Positions 33,766 to 42,509 of a stretch of DNA of 64,000 nucleotides are shown here, one piece after another (position 1 is the first letter of the stretch; each line of letters opens with the position of its first letter). The DNA lies in assembly GCF_947486615.1 (NCBI RefSeq), contig NZ_CANKUD010000005.1, positions 124,001 to 188,000 of the forward strand, in the 5' to 3' direction. Source of the stretch: an uncultured Modestobacter sp. Lineage in GTDB: Bacteria; Actinomycetota; Actinomycetes; Mycobacteriales; Geodermatophilaceae. The notes under the pieces were generated by a model. That model was not told the origin of the DNA. It made no database searches and worked only from the letters and a program-made list of their open reading frames with translations. The position numbers and the translations under genes are program-made.

Positions 33766-34812
33766 GTGCTGCCGACGTCATCGTCCGCCCGCACCGGGCT
33801 GCCCGCTGCCCTCGTCGTGGCTCTGGCCGCCGGTGGGCTGCTGGCGGCCGGGATCGTCCTGGCCGCTCCGGCCGCCGCGATCGAGGACCCCCGCCGGCCC
33901 ACCGCGACGGTGACGCACGGACCCAGCTGCGGCCCCGGCGTCGTCCGCACGCTGGTCACCAACGGCAGCGAGCCGCACCGCGTCGCGCTGGTGTTCGACG
34001 GTGTCACCGAGCAGGACGCCGCCCTGGTCGGCCCCGGTGAGCAGGTGGAGCTGGTCAGCACCGACGTCGAGTGGGGCGTGACCGTCGACGTCTCGGTCGC
34101 GGTCACCGACGAGGACGGGGCGCCCGAGCAGCCCCTGGAGCTGAGCACCTACACCCGGCCCAGCGCCGAGGACTGCGCCGCGGTCACCGCCGCCCCGACG
34201 CCGTCCCCGACCGCGCCGGCGCCGAGCGGCACCACCGAGCCCTCGACGAGCCCGCCGTCCACCGCACCGGCGCCGGTCGGTGAGCCGACGTCGACCCCCG
34301 GCCCGGCCGCCAGCTCGCCGCCGCGCAGCGCCCCGCCCTCACCGTCGCCGAGCGTCCCGTCGACCGCCGCCGCCGAGGGCGGTGTTCCGGACCGCGATCA
34401 GCCCAGCGGGACGGCCGGCAGCGCCTCCGCGGCGTCGGTCTCCCCGGGTGGCGTGGTCACCGTGCGGGCCACCGGCTTCGTGCCCGGCGAACTGGTCGCG
34501 GTGGGCATCGCCGGGCTGGCCGAGCCGCTGACCACGGTGGCCGCGGCCGCCGACGGCAGCGTGCAGGCGGTCGTGCAGATCCCGCGCAGCGCCGCCCTGG
34601 GCACGGCGACGGTGCAGTTCGTCGGCGGTGAGTCCGCCGCCACCGCCGGTCTGGACCTGCAGGTCGCCGCCCGGTCCCGGCCGGTGACCGGGCCGACCGG
34701 CTCACCGGCGGCGGTCGCCGCCGGCCTGGCCCTGGTCGGCGCGGCCGGCACGCTCGGACTGGTCGGGGCGCGGCGCACCCGCGGCCGGCACGGCACCACG
34801 GGCCCCCGCTGA
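33766..34812 (+). CDS. Secreted, Pro/Ser/Thr-linker protein with C-terminal membrane anchor
   Basis: This 348-residue protein has an export signal (LPAALVVALAAGGLLAAGIVLA, cleavage near APAAA) and an N-terminal beta domain of about 110 residues (GPSCGPGVVRTLVTNGSEPHRVALVFDG). A Pro/Ser/Thr linker follows at about 150-220, then a second beta domain (SPGGVVTVRATGFVPGELVAVGIAGL). The C-terminal helix AVAAGLALVGAAGTLGLVGARRTRGR resembles a sortase-type or simple membrane anchor, although no LPxTG is present. It starts at GTG 33766 with GGGGGA upstream. Function is unknown; a wall-associated adhesin-like role is possible. Confidence 0.7.
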   Translation: MLPTSSSARTGLPAALVVALAAGGLLAAGIVLAAPAAAIEDPRRPTATVTHGPSCGPGVVRTLVTNGSEPHRVALVFDGVTEQDAALVGPGEQVELVSTDVEWGVTVDVSVAVTDEDGAPEQPLELSTYTRPSAEDCAAVTAAPTPSPTAPAPSGTTEPSTSPPSTAPAPVGEPTSTPGPAASSPPRSAPPSPSPSVPSTAAAEGGVPDRDQPSGTAGSASAASVSPGGVVTVRATGFVPGELVAVGIAGLAEPLTTVAAAADGSVQAVVQIPRSAALGTATVQFVGGESAATAGLDLQVAARSRPVTGPTGSPAAVAAGLALVGAAGTLGLVGARRTRGRHGTTGPR

Positions 34813-34875
34813 CCGGCCGCCCGCCCCACCGCACCAGCGACGAGGACTGACGAGATCGGCGACGAGGAACCGCAC

Positions 34876-35391
34876 ATGGACCAGCACGCGGACCGACTGC
34901 ACGACGCCGCACCCCCGCGCGGGGTGCCCCGGGACGTGCGCGGGCTGGCCGCCGCCGGTCCCAGCGCGCCGGAGACCTGGCTGCGGATCGTGCAGGTGCA
35001 CGATCGGATCACCCGCCGCGTCGACTCCGCCCTGCACCGCCAGCACGGCCTCTCGCTCACCGGCTTCGAGGTGCTGCGCCGGGTCGCGGAGTCACCGGGG
35101 GAGCGGGCGTCGATGGGCGACCTCGCCGAGGCCGTCGGCCTGTCCCGGCCCGGGATCACCAGCACCGTCAACCGGCTGGTGGACGACGAGCTGGTCACCC
35201 GCGAGCGGCTGGACGGCGACCGGCGGCTGCTGCACGCCAAGCTCACCGACGTCGGCCGGGAGCGGGTGCGGGCGGCCACGGTCACCCACGACGACCTGGT
35301 CGCCCACCTGCTGACCCTGCTCGGGGACGACGCCTCGGTGGTCACCGACGCGCTGGCCCGGGTCTCCGCCGCCGCCCGCCGTCCGCACTGA
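34876..35391 (+). CDS. MarR-family transcriptional regulator
   Basis: This 171-residue regulator has the MarR winged helix: LHRQHGLSLTGFEVLRRVAESPGERASMGDLAEAVGLSRPGITSTVNRLVDDELVTRERLDGDRRLLHAKLTDVGRERV. The recognition helix is AVGLSRPGITSTVNRL and the wing is RLDGDRRLLHAKLT. It follows a secreted-protein gene by 63 bases and precedes the heptose locus by 131 bases, so its target cannot be decided from context. Confidence 0.88.
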   Translation: MDQHADRLHDAAPPRGVPRDVRGLAAAGPSAPETWLRIVQVHDRITRRVDSALHRQHGLSLTGFEVLRRVAESPGERASMGDLAEAVGLSRPGITSTVNRLVDDELVTRERLDGDRRLLHAKLTDVGRERVRAATVTHDDLVAHLLTLLGDDASVVTDALARVSAAARRPH

Positions 35392-35522
35392 CGGAGAGAG
35401 GAGCCCAGCGACACGACTTCCCGGCGTGCGCGCGTCACCCGACCGGGTACGTCACCGTCCGGTCGCCGAAAACTTCAAGCCCGTAGTGTTTCGTCGGCGA
35501 TCTTGGGGGCACGGAGCCGGGC

Positions 35523-37022
35523 ATGACGGGTGCGCTGGCCAACTGCACGGTGGTCGTGCCGACCATCGGTCGGCCGTCCCTGGACGTCCTGCTCGACGCG
35601 CTGGCCGGCGCGACCGGGCCGCGTCCGGCGGAGATCGTGCTGGTCGACGACCGGCCCACCGGTGAGCCGCTGCGGCCCGAGCGCCCGGGGCTCCCGCCGG
35701 TCCGGGTGGTGCGCACCGGCGGCGGCGGCCCGGCGGTGGCCCGCAACCTCGGCTGGCGGACCGCGCGCACCGAGTGGATCGCCTTCCTCGACGACGACGT
35801 CGTCCCCGACGCCGACTGGTACGAGGCGCTGGCCGCCGACCTGGTCGCGCTGCCCGCCGATGCCGCCGGCACCCAGGGCCGGGTCCGGGTGCCGCTGCCT
35901 CCCGACCGTCGCCCCACCGACTGGGAGCGCGGCACCGCGGGCCTGGCGACCAGCAGCTGGATCACCGCCGACCTCGCCTACCGCCGCGCCGCGCTCGCTG
36001 CCGTCGGCGGGTTCGACGAGCGATTCCCCCGGGCCTTCCGGGAGGACTCCGACCTCGCGCTCCGGGTCATGGACACCGGCTCGAGGCTGACCCGCGGGCA
36101 GCGGTGGATCACCCACCCCGTCCGGCCGACCGACCGCTGGGTGTCCGCCCGGGTGCAGGCCGGCAACGCCGACGACGTGCTGATGCGCCGGCTGCACGGC
36201 CCGACCTGGCGAGAGCGTGCCGACGCCGCCGTCGGCCGCCGTCCCCGGCACCTCGCCGTCACCGCCGCCGCGCTCGGCGCGGTCGGGCTGCTGGTCGCCG
36301 GCAAGCCGAGGGCAGCCGCGCTGGCCGCGCTCGGCTGGGTCGCCGGCACCGCGGAGTTCGCCCGGGCCCGGATCGCACCCGGCCCGCGCACCCGCGACGA
36401 GGTCACCACCATGGCGCTGACCAGCGCGGTCATCCCGCCGCTGGCCACCTGGCACTTCCTCCGCGGTGCGGTGCAGCACCGCACGGTCACCCGCTGGCGT
36501 GGGCTGCCCGACCTGGTGCTCTTCGACCGGGACGGCACGCTCGTCCACGACGTCCCCTACAACGGCGACCCGGCGCTGGTCCGCCCGGTCGACGGCGCCC
36601 GGGAGGCGCTGGACGCGCTGCGCGCCCGCGGTGTGCGGATCGGGCTGGTCACCAACCAGTCCGGGGTCGGTCGCGGGCTGATCACCCGGGCGCAGGCCGA
36701 CGCGGTCAACGCCCGGGTCGCCGAGCTGCTCGGCCCCTTCGACACCGTGCAGGTCTGCCCGCACGCGCCCGAGGACGGCTGCGACTGCCGCAAGCCCGCA
36801 CCCGGGATGGTCAAGGCCGCCTGCGCCGAACTCGACGTCGACCCGGCCCGCTGCGTGCTGATCGGCGACATCTCCGCCGACGTGCTGGCCGCCGAGGCCG
36901 CCGGCGCGGTCGGCATCCTGGTGCCGACCCCGGTCACCCGCCCCGAGGAGGTCACCGCCGCCACGCACCGCGCGCCGACGCTCACCGAGGCGGTCGACGA
37001 CGTCCTGGCAGGCGCCTGGTGA
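35523..37022 (+). CDS. GT2 glycosyltransferase fused to GmhB-like heptose-bisphosphate phosphatase
   Basis: This 499-residue fusion opens the heptose operon. Residues 1-310 are a GT2 domain (CTVVVPTIGRPSLDVLLDAL; LDDDV at 89-93; GGFDERFPRAFREDSDLALRV) with a hydrophobic linker at about 243-275. Residues 328-499 are a HAD phosphatase of the GmhB/HisB-N type: DRDGT 334-338, LVTNQSGVGRG, the zinc loop Cys411-Pro-His413...Cys419-Asp-Cys421 and Lys423 in CRKPAPGM, and LIGDISADVLAAEAAG. The phosphatase would dephosphorylate heptose 1,7-bisphosphate made by the HldE-like kinase downstream. The stop overlaps the next start codon (GTGA). Confidence 0.9.
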   Translation: MTGALANCTVVVPTIGRPSLDVLLDALAGATGPRPAEIVLVDDRPTGEPLRPERPGLPPVRVVRTGGGGPAVARNLGWRTARTEWIAFLDDDVVPDADWYEALAADLVALPADAAGTQGRVRVPLPPDRRPTDWERGTAGLATSSWITADLAYRRAALAAVGGFDERFPRAFREDSDLALRVMDTGSRLTRGQRWITHPVRPTDRWVSARVQAGNADDVLMRRLHGPTWRERADAAVGRRPRHLAVTAAALGAVGLLVAGKPRAAALAALGWVAGTAEFARARIAPGPRTRDEVTTMALTSAVIPPLATWHFLRGAVQHRTVTRWRGLPDLVLFDRDGTLVHDVPYNGDPALVRPVDGAREALDALRARGVRIGLVTNQSGVGRGLITRAQADAVNARVAELLGPFDTVQVCPHAPEDGCDCRKPAPGMVKAACAELDVDPARCVLIGDISADVLAAEAAGAVGILVPTPVTRPEEVTAATHRAPTLTEAVDDVLAGAW

Positions 37023-38065
37023 CCCCCTCCTCCAGCGCTCCCGCGCGCGAGATCGCAGGGGAGCGTGCGGGGACGGTGCTGGTCGCCCGGCTGGACAACG
37101 CCGGGGACGTCCTGCTCCAGGGGCCGCTCGTGCGCGCGGTCGCGGCCGGCGCCGACCGGGTGGTGTTCCTGGCCAGCCCGCAGGGCACCGCCGCCGCCGA
37201 GCTGCTGCCCGGCGTCGACGAGGTGCTGACCTGGCACTGCCCGTGGATCGACGGCTCCCCGCAGCCGGTCGACGCCGCCGACATCGCCGCGCTCGCCGAC
37301 CGGGTGCGCGCCCTCGGCGTCGACGAGGCGGTCGTCTCGACGTCCTTCCACCAGTCGCCGCTGCCGCTGGCCCTGGTGCTGCGCACCGCCGGGGTGGGGC
37401 GGGTCAGCGCGATCAGCGTCGACTACCCCGGCTCGCTGCTCGACGTCCGGCACCGGGTGGACGACGACCTGCCCGAGCCCGAGCGTGCCCTGTCCCTGGC
37501 GCGCGCCGCCGGGTTCGAGCTGCCCGAGGGCGACGACGGGCGGCTCGCCGTCCGCCGCCCGCTTCCTGCGGTGGAGCACCGGCCCGGCTACGTGGTGCTG
37601 CACCCCGGCGCCTCCGTGCCCGCCCGGGCCTGGCCCGCGGAGCACTCCGCCGCGGCGGTCGAGGCGCTGGCCGACGCCGGCCACCGGGTGCTGGTCACCG
37701 GGGGACCGGGGGAGCGGGCGCTCACCGCCGCCGTCGCCGGCACCCGCGGCACCGACCTCGGCGGCGCCACCACGCTGGCCGAGATGGCCGCGCTGCTGGA
37801 CGGTGCCGCCGCGGTCGTCGTCGGCAACACCGGCCCGGCGCACCTGGCCGCCGCCGTCGGCACGCCGGTCGTGTCGTTGTTCTCCCCGGTCGTGCCGGCC
37901 GTGCGGTGGGCGCCCTACGGCGTGCCCACCGTGCTGCTCGGCGACCAGTCCGCCCCCTGCCGCGACACCCGGGCGCGCGAGTGCCCGGTGGCCGGCCACC
38001 CCTGTCTTTCGTCGGTGAGCCCAGCCGACGTCGTCGCCGCTGTCGAGGAGCTGGTGAGCGCATGA
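37019..38065 (+). CDS. Family 9 glycosyltransferase (heptosyltransferase-like)
   Basis: This 348-residue GT9 protein has VLVARLDNAGDVLLQGPLVRAV at the N terminus, then VVFLASPQGTAAAELLPGVDEVL. The C-terminal ADP-sugar-binding half has YVVLHPGASVPARAWPAEHSAAAVEAL, VLVTGGPGE, the core AALLDGAAAVVVGNTGPAHLAAAVGTPVVSLFSP and a Cys-containing tail. GT9 members transfer heptose from ADP-heptose. GTG 37019 overlaps the fusion gene stop by three bases and the next gene overlaps its stop, so translation is coupled through the operon. Confidence 0.9.
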   Translation: MTPSSSAPAREIAGERAGTVLVARLDNAGDVLLQGPLVRAVAAGADRVVFLASPQGTAAAELLPGVDEVLTWHCPWIDGSPQPVDAADIAALADRVRALGVDEAVVSTSFHQSPLPLALVLRTAGVGRVSAISVDYPGSLLDVRHRVDDDLPEPERALSLARAAGFELPEGDDGRLAVRRPLPAVEHRPGYVVLHPGASVPARAWPAEHSAAAVEALADAGHRVLVTGGPGERALTAAVAGTRGTDLGGATTLAEMAALLDGAAAVVVGNTGPAHLAAAVGTPVVSLFSPVVPAVRWAPYGVPTVLLGDQSAPCRDTRARECPVAGHPCLSSVSPADVVAAVEELVSA

Positions 38066-39045
38066 AGGTCCTGCTCTGGCACGTGCACGGCTCCTGGACG
38101 ACGGCGTTCGTCCAGGGCGGGCACGACTACCTGCTGCCCGTCGTCCCGGACCGGGGCCCCGACGGTCTCGGCCGGGCCCGCACCTGGGACTGGCCGTCGT
38201 CGGCCCGCGAGGTGACCCCCGACCAGCTCCGCGAGGAGCAGCCCGACGTCGTCGTGCTGCAGCGGGAGCGCGACCTCGAGCTGGTCCGCGAGTGGCTGGG
38301 CCGCGAGCCCGGCCGCGACCTGCCCGCGGTCTTCCTGGAGCACAATGCTCCCGGAAGTGCAGGCCCCCAAGCCGGCGGGGTGCCGGAAACCCGGCACCCG
38401 ATGGCCGACCAGGACACGATCCCGATCGCGCACGTCACGTACTTCAACGAGCTGTTCTACGACAACGGCTCGGCGCCGACGACCGTCATCGAGCACGGAA
38501 TCGTCGACCCCGGCGAGCTGTACACCGGTGAGCTGGCCCGGGCCGGCGTCGTGGTCAACGAACCGGTGCGCCGCGGCCGGTACACCGGCGGTGACCTGCT
38601 GCCGCGGTTCGCCGCCGAGGCCCCGCTGGACGTGTTCGGCATGGGGCTGGCCGGGCTGCACGAGCGCTACGGACTGGACCCCGACCGGGTCGCGCTGCAC
38701 GAGGACCCGCCGCAGGCCGCCATGCACGCCGAGCTGGCCCGCCGCCGGGTGTACGTGCACCCGGTGCGCTGGACATCGCTGGGCCTCTCGCTGCTGGAGG
38801 CGATGCACCTGGGCATGCCGGTCGTCGCGCTGGCCACCACCGAGGCGGTCGAGGCGGTGCCGGCCGACGCCGGGGTGATCTCCACCCGCCCGGACCGGCT
38901 GGCCGCGGCGCTCCGCGAGTTCGTGCACGACCCCGATCGGGCGCGGCTGGCCGGCAAGGCCGCCCGCGCCGCCGCGCTGGACCGGTACGGCCTCGCGCGC
39001 TTCCTCACCGACTGGGACCGGCTGCTCGACGAGGTGACCCGATGA
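38062..39045 (+). CDS. GT-B glycosyltransferase (GT4-type)
   Basis: This 327-residue protein begins MKVLLWHVHGSWTTAFVQGG and has LEHNAPGSAG followed by TRHPMADQDTIPIAHVTYFNELF. The C-terminal donor domain contains VVNEPVRRGRYTGGDLLPRFA, YVHPVRWTSLGLSLLEAMHLGMPVVAL and STRPDRLAAALREFV. The S-L-G-L-S-L-L-E stretch fits the acidic donor-contact segment of GT4-like enzymes. It lies between a GT9 and another GT4 gene, with four-base overlaps at both ends. Confidence 0.85.
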   Translation: MKVLLWHVHGSWTTAFVQGGHDYLLPVVPDRGPDGLGRARTWDWPSSAREVTPDQLREEQPDVVVLQRERDLELVREWLGREPGRDLPAVFLEHNAPGSAGPQAGGVPETRHPMADQDTIPIAHVTYFNELFYDNGSAPTTVIEHGIVDPGELYTGELARAGVVVNEPVRRGRYTGGDLLPRFAAEAPLDVFGMGLAGLHERYGLDPDRVALHEDPPQAAMHAELARRRVYVHPVRWTSLGLSLLEAMHLGMPVVALATTEAVEAVPADAGVISTRPDRLAAALREFVHDPDRARLAGKAARAAALDRYGLARFLTDWDRLLDEVTR

Positions 39046-40301
39046 CCAGCGACCAGGTGAGCGTCTCCCCGGCGCCGCAGGGCACCTCGACGCTGCGGAT
39101 CGACCTGGTGAGCGAGCACGCCAGCCCGCTGGCCGCCATCGGCGGCGTCGACGCCGGCGGCCAGAACGTGCACGTCGCCGCGCTCGCCGCGGGTCTGGCC
39201 AGCCGTGGGCACCAGGTCACCGTGCACACCCGGCGCGACGACCCCGACCTGCCCGACCGGGTGACCACCGCCGACGGCTACGTCGTCTCCCACGTGACCG
39301 CCGGCCCGGCCACCGCGCTGCCCAAGGACGACCTGCTGCAGCACATGGGCACCTTCGCCGACGTGCTGCGCGCCGAGTGGGCCGCCGCGCCCCCCGACGT
39401 CGTGCACGCGCACTTCTGGATGAGCGGCCTGGCCTCCGTGCAGGCCGCCGCCGGCCTCGGCGTGCCGGTGCTGCAGACCTTCCACGCCCTCGGCTCGGTC
39501 AAGCGACGGCACCAGGGCGACGCCGACACCTCCCCCGAGCAGCGGATCGACCTCGAACGCGGGCTCTGCGCCGACGTCGACCACGTGGTCGCCACCTGCA
39601 CCGACGAGGTGTTCGAGCTGCGCCGCCTCGGGCTCACCACCGACCGGGTGTCGATCGTGCCGTGCGGCGTCGACACCGCCGTGTTCACCCCGCGCGGCCC
39701 GGTGGCCCCGCGCACCGACCGGCACCGGCTGCTGGTGCTCGGCCGGCTGGTCGAGCGCAAGGGCCAGGAGGACGCCGTCCGCGCGCTGACCGCGGTGCCC
39801 GACGCCGAGCTCGTCGTCGTCGGCGGGCCGCCCACCGACGAGCTGGATGCCGACCCGGAGGTCTGCCGGCTGCGGGAGATCGCCGACTCCCTGGGGGTGG
39901 GCGACCGGCTGGTGTTCACCGGCGCGATCGCCCGCGCCGACGTGCCGTCCTGGATCCGCTCCGCCGACGTCGTCCTGGCCGTGCCCTGGTACGAGCCGTT
40001 CGGCATCACCCCGCTGGAGGGCATGGCCTGCGGCCGCCCGGTGGTCGCCACCGCCGTCGGCGGGCTGGTCGACACCGTCGCCGACGGGGTCACCGGCGAG
40101 CTCGTGCCGCCCCGTGACCCGGCGGCGCTGGGCGGCGTGCTCGCCGCGCTGCTCGCCGACGAGGACCGCCGGACCGCCTACGGCGCCGCCGGCGTGAAGC
40201 GCGCCCGCACCCGCTACCGCTGGTCCCGGGTCGTCGCCGACACCGACGCCGTCTACCGCCAGGTGCTCGCCGCCCGCACCCCCGTGGAGGCAGCCCGATG
40301 A
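39042..40301 (+). CDS. Family 4 glycosyltransferase
   Basis: This 419-residue GT4 protein opens with the Gly-rich donor loop in SEHASPLAAIGGVDAGGQNVHVAALAAGLASRGH, like MshA/sucrose-phosphate-synthase types. It continues PPDVVHAHFWMSGLASVQAA, SIVPCGVDTAVFTPRG, HRLLVLGRLVERKGQEDAVRAL and the E-x7-E motif in WYEPFGITPLEGMACGRPVVATAVGG. The overlap of four bases upstream and downstream shows tight operon structure. It probably adds a further sugar to the heptose-containing glycan. Confidence 0.9.
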   Translation: MTSDQVSVSPAPQGTSTLRIDLVSEHASPLAAIGGVDAGGQNVHVAALAAGLASRGHQVTVHTRRDDPDLPDRVTTADGYVVSHVTAGPATALPKDDLLQHMGTFADVLRAEWAAAPPDVVHAHFWMSGLASVQAAAGLGVPVLQTFHALGSVKRRHQGDADTSPEQRIDLERGLCADVDHVVATCTDEVFELRRLGLTTDRVSIVPCGVDTAVFTPRGPVAPRTDRHRLLVLGRLVERKGQEDAVRALTAVPDAELVVVGGPPTDELDADPEVCRLREIADSLGVGDRLVFTGAIARADVPSWIRSADVVLAVPWYEPFGITPLEGMACGRPVVATAVGGLVDTVADGVTGELVPPRDPAALGGVLAALLADEDRRTAYGAAGVKRARTRYRWSRVVADTDAVYRQVLAARTPVEAAR

Positions 40302-40993
40302 ACCCGTCCGCCGAGAGGAACGTCATGACCACCGCGCCGTCGTCGGAGCTCGAGGTCGTCTCGCCCGACACCTGCACCCACCTCACCGGGCACGACCACG
40401 TCACCTCGCTGACCGTGGCGCTGCGCAGCCTCACCGACCAGGTCGACGTCCTCGACCGCTGGGGCCGGCTGCTGGCCGACGTGCTCACCGGCCCGGCCCG
40501 CGGCCGGCTGCTGGCCGCCGGCAACGGCGGCAGCGCCGCCCAGGCCCAGCACCTGACCGCCGAGCTGGTCGGCCGGTACCGCGCGGACCGGCCGCCGTTC
40601 TCCGCCATCTGCCTGACCGCGGAGACCTCCTCGCTCACCGCGATCGCCAACGACTACCCGGCCGACGAGCTGTTCGCCCGCCAGGTCGAGGCGCACGGCC
40701 GGGACGGCGACGTGCTGGTGCTGCTGTCGACGTCCGGCCGGTCGCCGAACGCCGTCGCCGCCGCCCGCCGGGCCCGCGAGTGCGGGATCACCGTGCTGGC
40801 GATGACCGGGCCGGCGCCGAACCCGCTGGCCGCCGTCGCCGACGACGTGGTCAGCATCGACTCGCCGTGGACGGCCACCGTGCAGGAGTGCCACCTGGTC
40901 GCGCTGCACCTGCTCTGCGCCGCCTTCGACGCCGCGGTGCTGGCCGAGTCGCCGCGGGTCTCCTCGACCAACCACGTCGAGGTGATCAAGTGA
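40298..40993 (+). CDS. gmhA: D-sedoheptulose-7-phosphate isomerase
   Basis: GmhA converts sedoheptulose 7-phosphate to D-glycero-D-manno-heptose 7-phosphate, the first step of activated heptose synthesis. The 231-residue SIS-domain protein has LLAAGNGGSAAQAQHLTAELVGRYRADRPP, the sugar-binding SIANDY-like LTAIANDYPADELFARQV, LVLLSTSGRSPNAVAA and TVQECHLVALHLLC, where His is the catalytic residue and zinc-ligand region. ATG 40298 overlaps the upstream stop. ATG 40325, with AGAGGAA before it, is an equally good start and would remove nine residues. Confidence 0.92.
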   Translation: MNPSAERNVMTTAPSSELEVVSPDTCTHLTGHDHVTSLTVALRSLTDQVDVLDRWGRLLADVLTGPARGRLLAAGNGGSAAQAQHLTAELVGRYRADRPPFSAICLTAETSSLTAIANDYPADELFARQVEAHGRDGDVLVLLSTSGRSPNAVAAARRARECGITVLAMTGPAPNPLAAVADDVVSIDSPWTATVQECHLVALHLLCAAFDAAVLAESPRVSSTNHVEVIK

Positions 40994-42357
40994 TCGTCGT
41001 GGTCGGCGACGCGCTGCTGGACGTCGACCTGGTCGGCACCGCCTCCCGGCTCACCCCGGACGCGCCGGTGCCGGTCGTCGAGGACGTCGAGACCCGGGAA
41101 CGCCCCGGCGGTGCCGCGCTGGCCGCGGTGCTGGCCGCCCAGTCCGGCGCCGACGTCACCCTGGTCGCCCCGCTCGCCGACGACGCGGGCGCGGACCGGT
41201 TGCGCGCGCTGCTGGCCGGCCGGGTGCGGCTGATCGAGATCCCGGCGACCAGCGGCACCGCGGTCAAGCAGCGGATCCGGGTCGGGGACCACTCGGTGGC
41301 CCGGCTCGACGCCGGCGGCACCACCACCACGTTCGGTCCGCTGCCGGCCGCCGCGGCCGCGGCCATCCGGGACGCCGCCGCGGTGCTGGTCGCCGACTAC
41401 GGCCGGGGGACGACGTCCGCGCCCGATGTGCGGGCCGCGCTGTCGGCCGCCCGGGGGCCGGTCGTCTGGGACCCGCACCCGCGCGGCGCCGACCCGGTGC
41501 CGAACACCCGGCTGGTCACCCCGAACGGCGCCGAGGCCGCCCGGGTGGCCGGGGCCCAGGTGGGGGGCGAGGTGCAGGGCGAAGGGCTGGCCGCCGTCGG
41601 TGCCCGCGCCGAGGCGCTGATCCGGCGCTGGGGCGTCGGCGCGGTCGCGGTCACCATCGGTGCCCGCGGCGCGCTGCTCTCCTACGGTGAGGGCGCCCCG
41701 ATGGTCGTGCCCGCCACCCCGGTGACCGGCGGCGACCCGTGCGGTGCCGGTGACTCCTTCGCCGCCGCGGTGACGGTGGCGCTGGCCGGGGGAGCGGTCA
41801 CCGGCGAGGCGGTCACCTCCGCCGTCGCCGCCGCCGGGGCCTTCGTCGGCCGGGGCGGGGCCACCGCATGGGATGCCGTCCCGGCCGGTCCCGGCGAGCC
41901 CGCCGCACCGGGCGTCGACGCGCTGCTGGACCGGGTGCGCGCGGCCGGCGGCACGGTGGTGGCCACCGGCGGCTGCTTCGACCTGCTGCACGCCGGTCAC
42001 GTCGCCACGCTGCGCGCCGCCCGGGGGCTGGGGGACTGCCTGGTCGTCTGCATCAACTCCGACGACTCGGTGCGCCGGCTGAAGGGGCCGACCCGCCCGC
42101 TGGTCACCGCGACCGACCGGGCCCGGGTGCTGGAGGCGCTGGAGTTCGTGGACGCCGTCGTGGTCTTCGACGAGGACACCCCCAGCGAGGTGCTGCAGCA
42201 GGTGCGCCCGGACGTGTGGGCCAAGGGCGGCGACTACGCCGGCGCCGACCTCCCCGAGGCCGCGGTGCTGCAGACCTGGGGCGGGCAGGCCGTCGTCCTG
42301 CCCTACCTGGACGGCCACTCGACCACCGCCCTGGTCGAGCGCTCCCGGGTGTGGTGA
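40990..42357 (+). CDS. hldE: Bifunctional heptose 7-phosphate kinase / heptose 1-phosphate nucleotidyltransferase
   Basis: This 455-residue protein unites the HldA-type PfkB kinase (residues 1-300: VVVGDALLDVDLVG, ERPGGAALAAVLAAQSGA, GGDPCGAGDSFAAAVTVAL with catalytic Asp255) with the HldC-type nucleotidyltransferase (about 318-455: TGGCFDLLHAGH with His334 and His337, CINSDDSVRRLKGPTRPL, VWAKGGDY). It would phosphorylate heptose 7-phosphate at C1 and, after GmhB action, attach a nucleotide. The domain order is that of Gram-negative HldE (RfaE). GTG 40990 overlaps the gmhA stop. Confidence 0.92.
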   Translation: MIVVVGDALLDVDLVGTASRLTPDAPVPVVEDVETRERPGGAALAAVLAAQSGADVTLVAPLADDAGADRLRALLAGRVRLIEIPATSGTAVKQRIRVGDHSVARLDAGGTTTTFGPLPAAAAAAIRDAAAVLVADYGRGTTSAPDVRAALSAARGPVVWDPHPRGADPVPNTRLVTPNGAEAARVAGAQVGGEVQGEGLAAVGARAEALIRRWGVGAVAVTIGARGALLSYGEGAPMVVPATPVTGGDPCGAGDSFAAAVTVALAGGAVTGEAVTSAVAAAGAFVGRGGATAWDAVPAGPGEPAAPGVDALLDRVRAAGGTVVATGGCFDLLHAGHVATLRAARGLGDCLVVCINSDDSVRRLKGPTRPLVTATDRARVLEALEFVDAVVVFDEDTPSEVLQQVRPDVWAKGGDYAGADLPEAAVLQTWGGQAVVLPYLDGHSTTALVERSRVW

Positions 42358-42404
42358 AGGACCCCACGGCCCCCCACGCTTCGCGAGCTCAGCGCGGGCC
42401 CCTG
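42356..42404 (+). repeat. Left arm of a long inverted repeat flanking the second GT9 gene
   Basis: The arm starts inside the hldE stop codon. Over its last 35 bases it differs at one position from the reverse complement of 43441-43475, and the homology extends with a few changes to the full 49 bases. It starts with GAAGGACCCC, which also follows the stop codons of two other genes in this window. Confidence 0.85.
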
Positions 42405-42422
42405 CCGCGGCGCCGGACCTCC

Positions 42423-42486
42423 GGCCATGTTGGCGAACATGGCCGCCTCCCCGCCCCCTCCTCCGGCCATGTTGGCCAACATGGCC
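42423..42486. repeat. Two copies of a 22-bp palindrome (GGCCATGTT arms)
   Basis: Copies lie at 42423-42444 and 42465-42486. Each has arms GGCCATGTT and AACATGGCC around a four-base centre (GGCG in the first; GGCC, fully palindromic, in the second). They sit between the left inverted-repeat arm and the GT9 start. Two more copies occur at 52.1 kb. A protein-binding or terminator role is possible. Confidence 0.85.
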
Positions 42487-42509
42487 GGGATCCGGAGGAC
42501 GGGCGGCCG

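Noticed and set aside
32262-34148. 628-residue reverse-strand frame
   Set aside because: It is antisense to the Nramp-like transporter, which has clear membrane helices on the forward strand.
42423-42486. Palindrome pair considered as the start of a CRISPR array
   Set aside because: There are only two copies, the unit is a short palindrome, the spacing is irregular between loci, and no cas gene is present.
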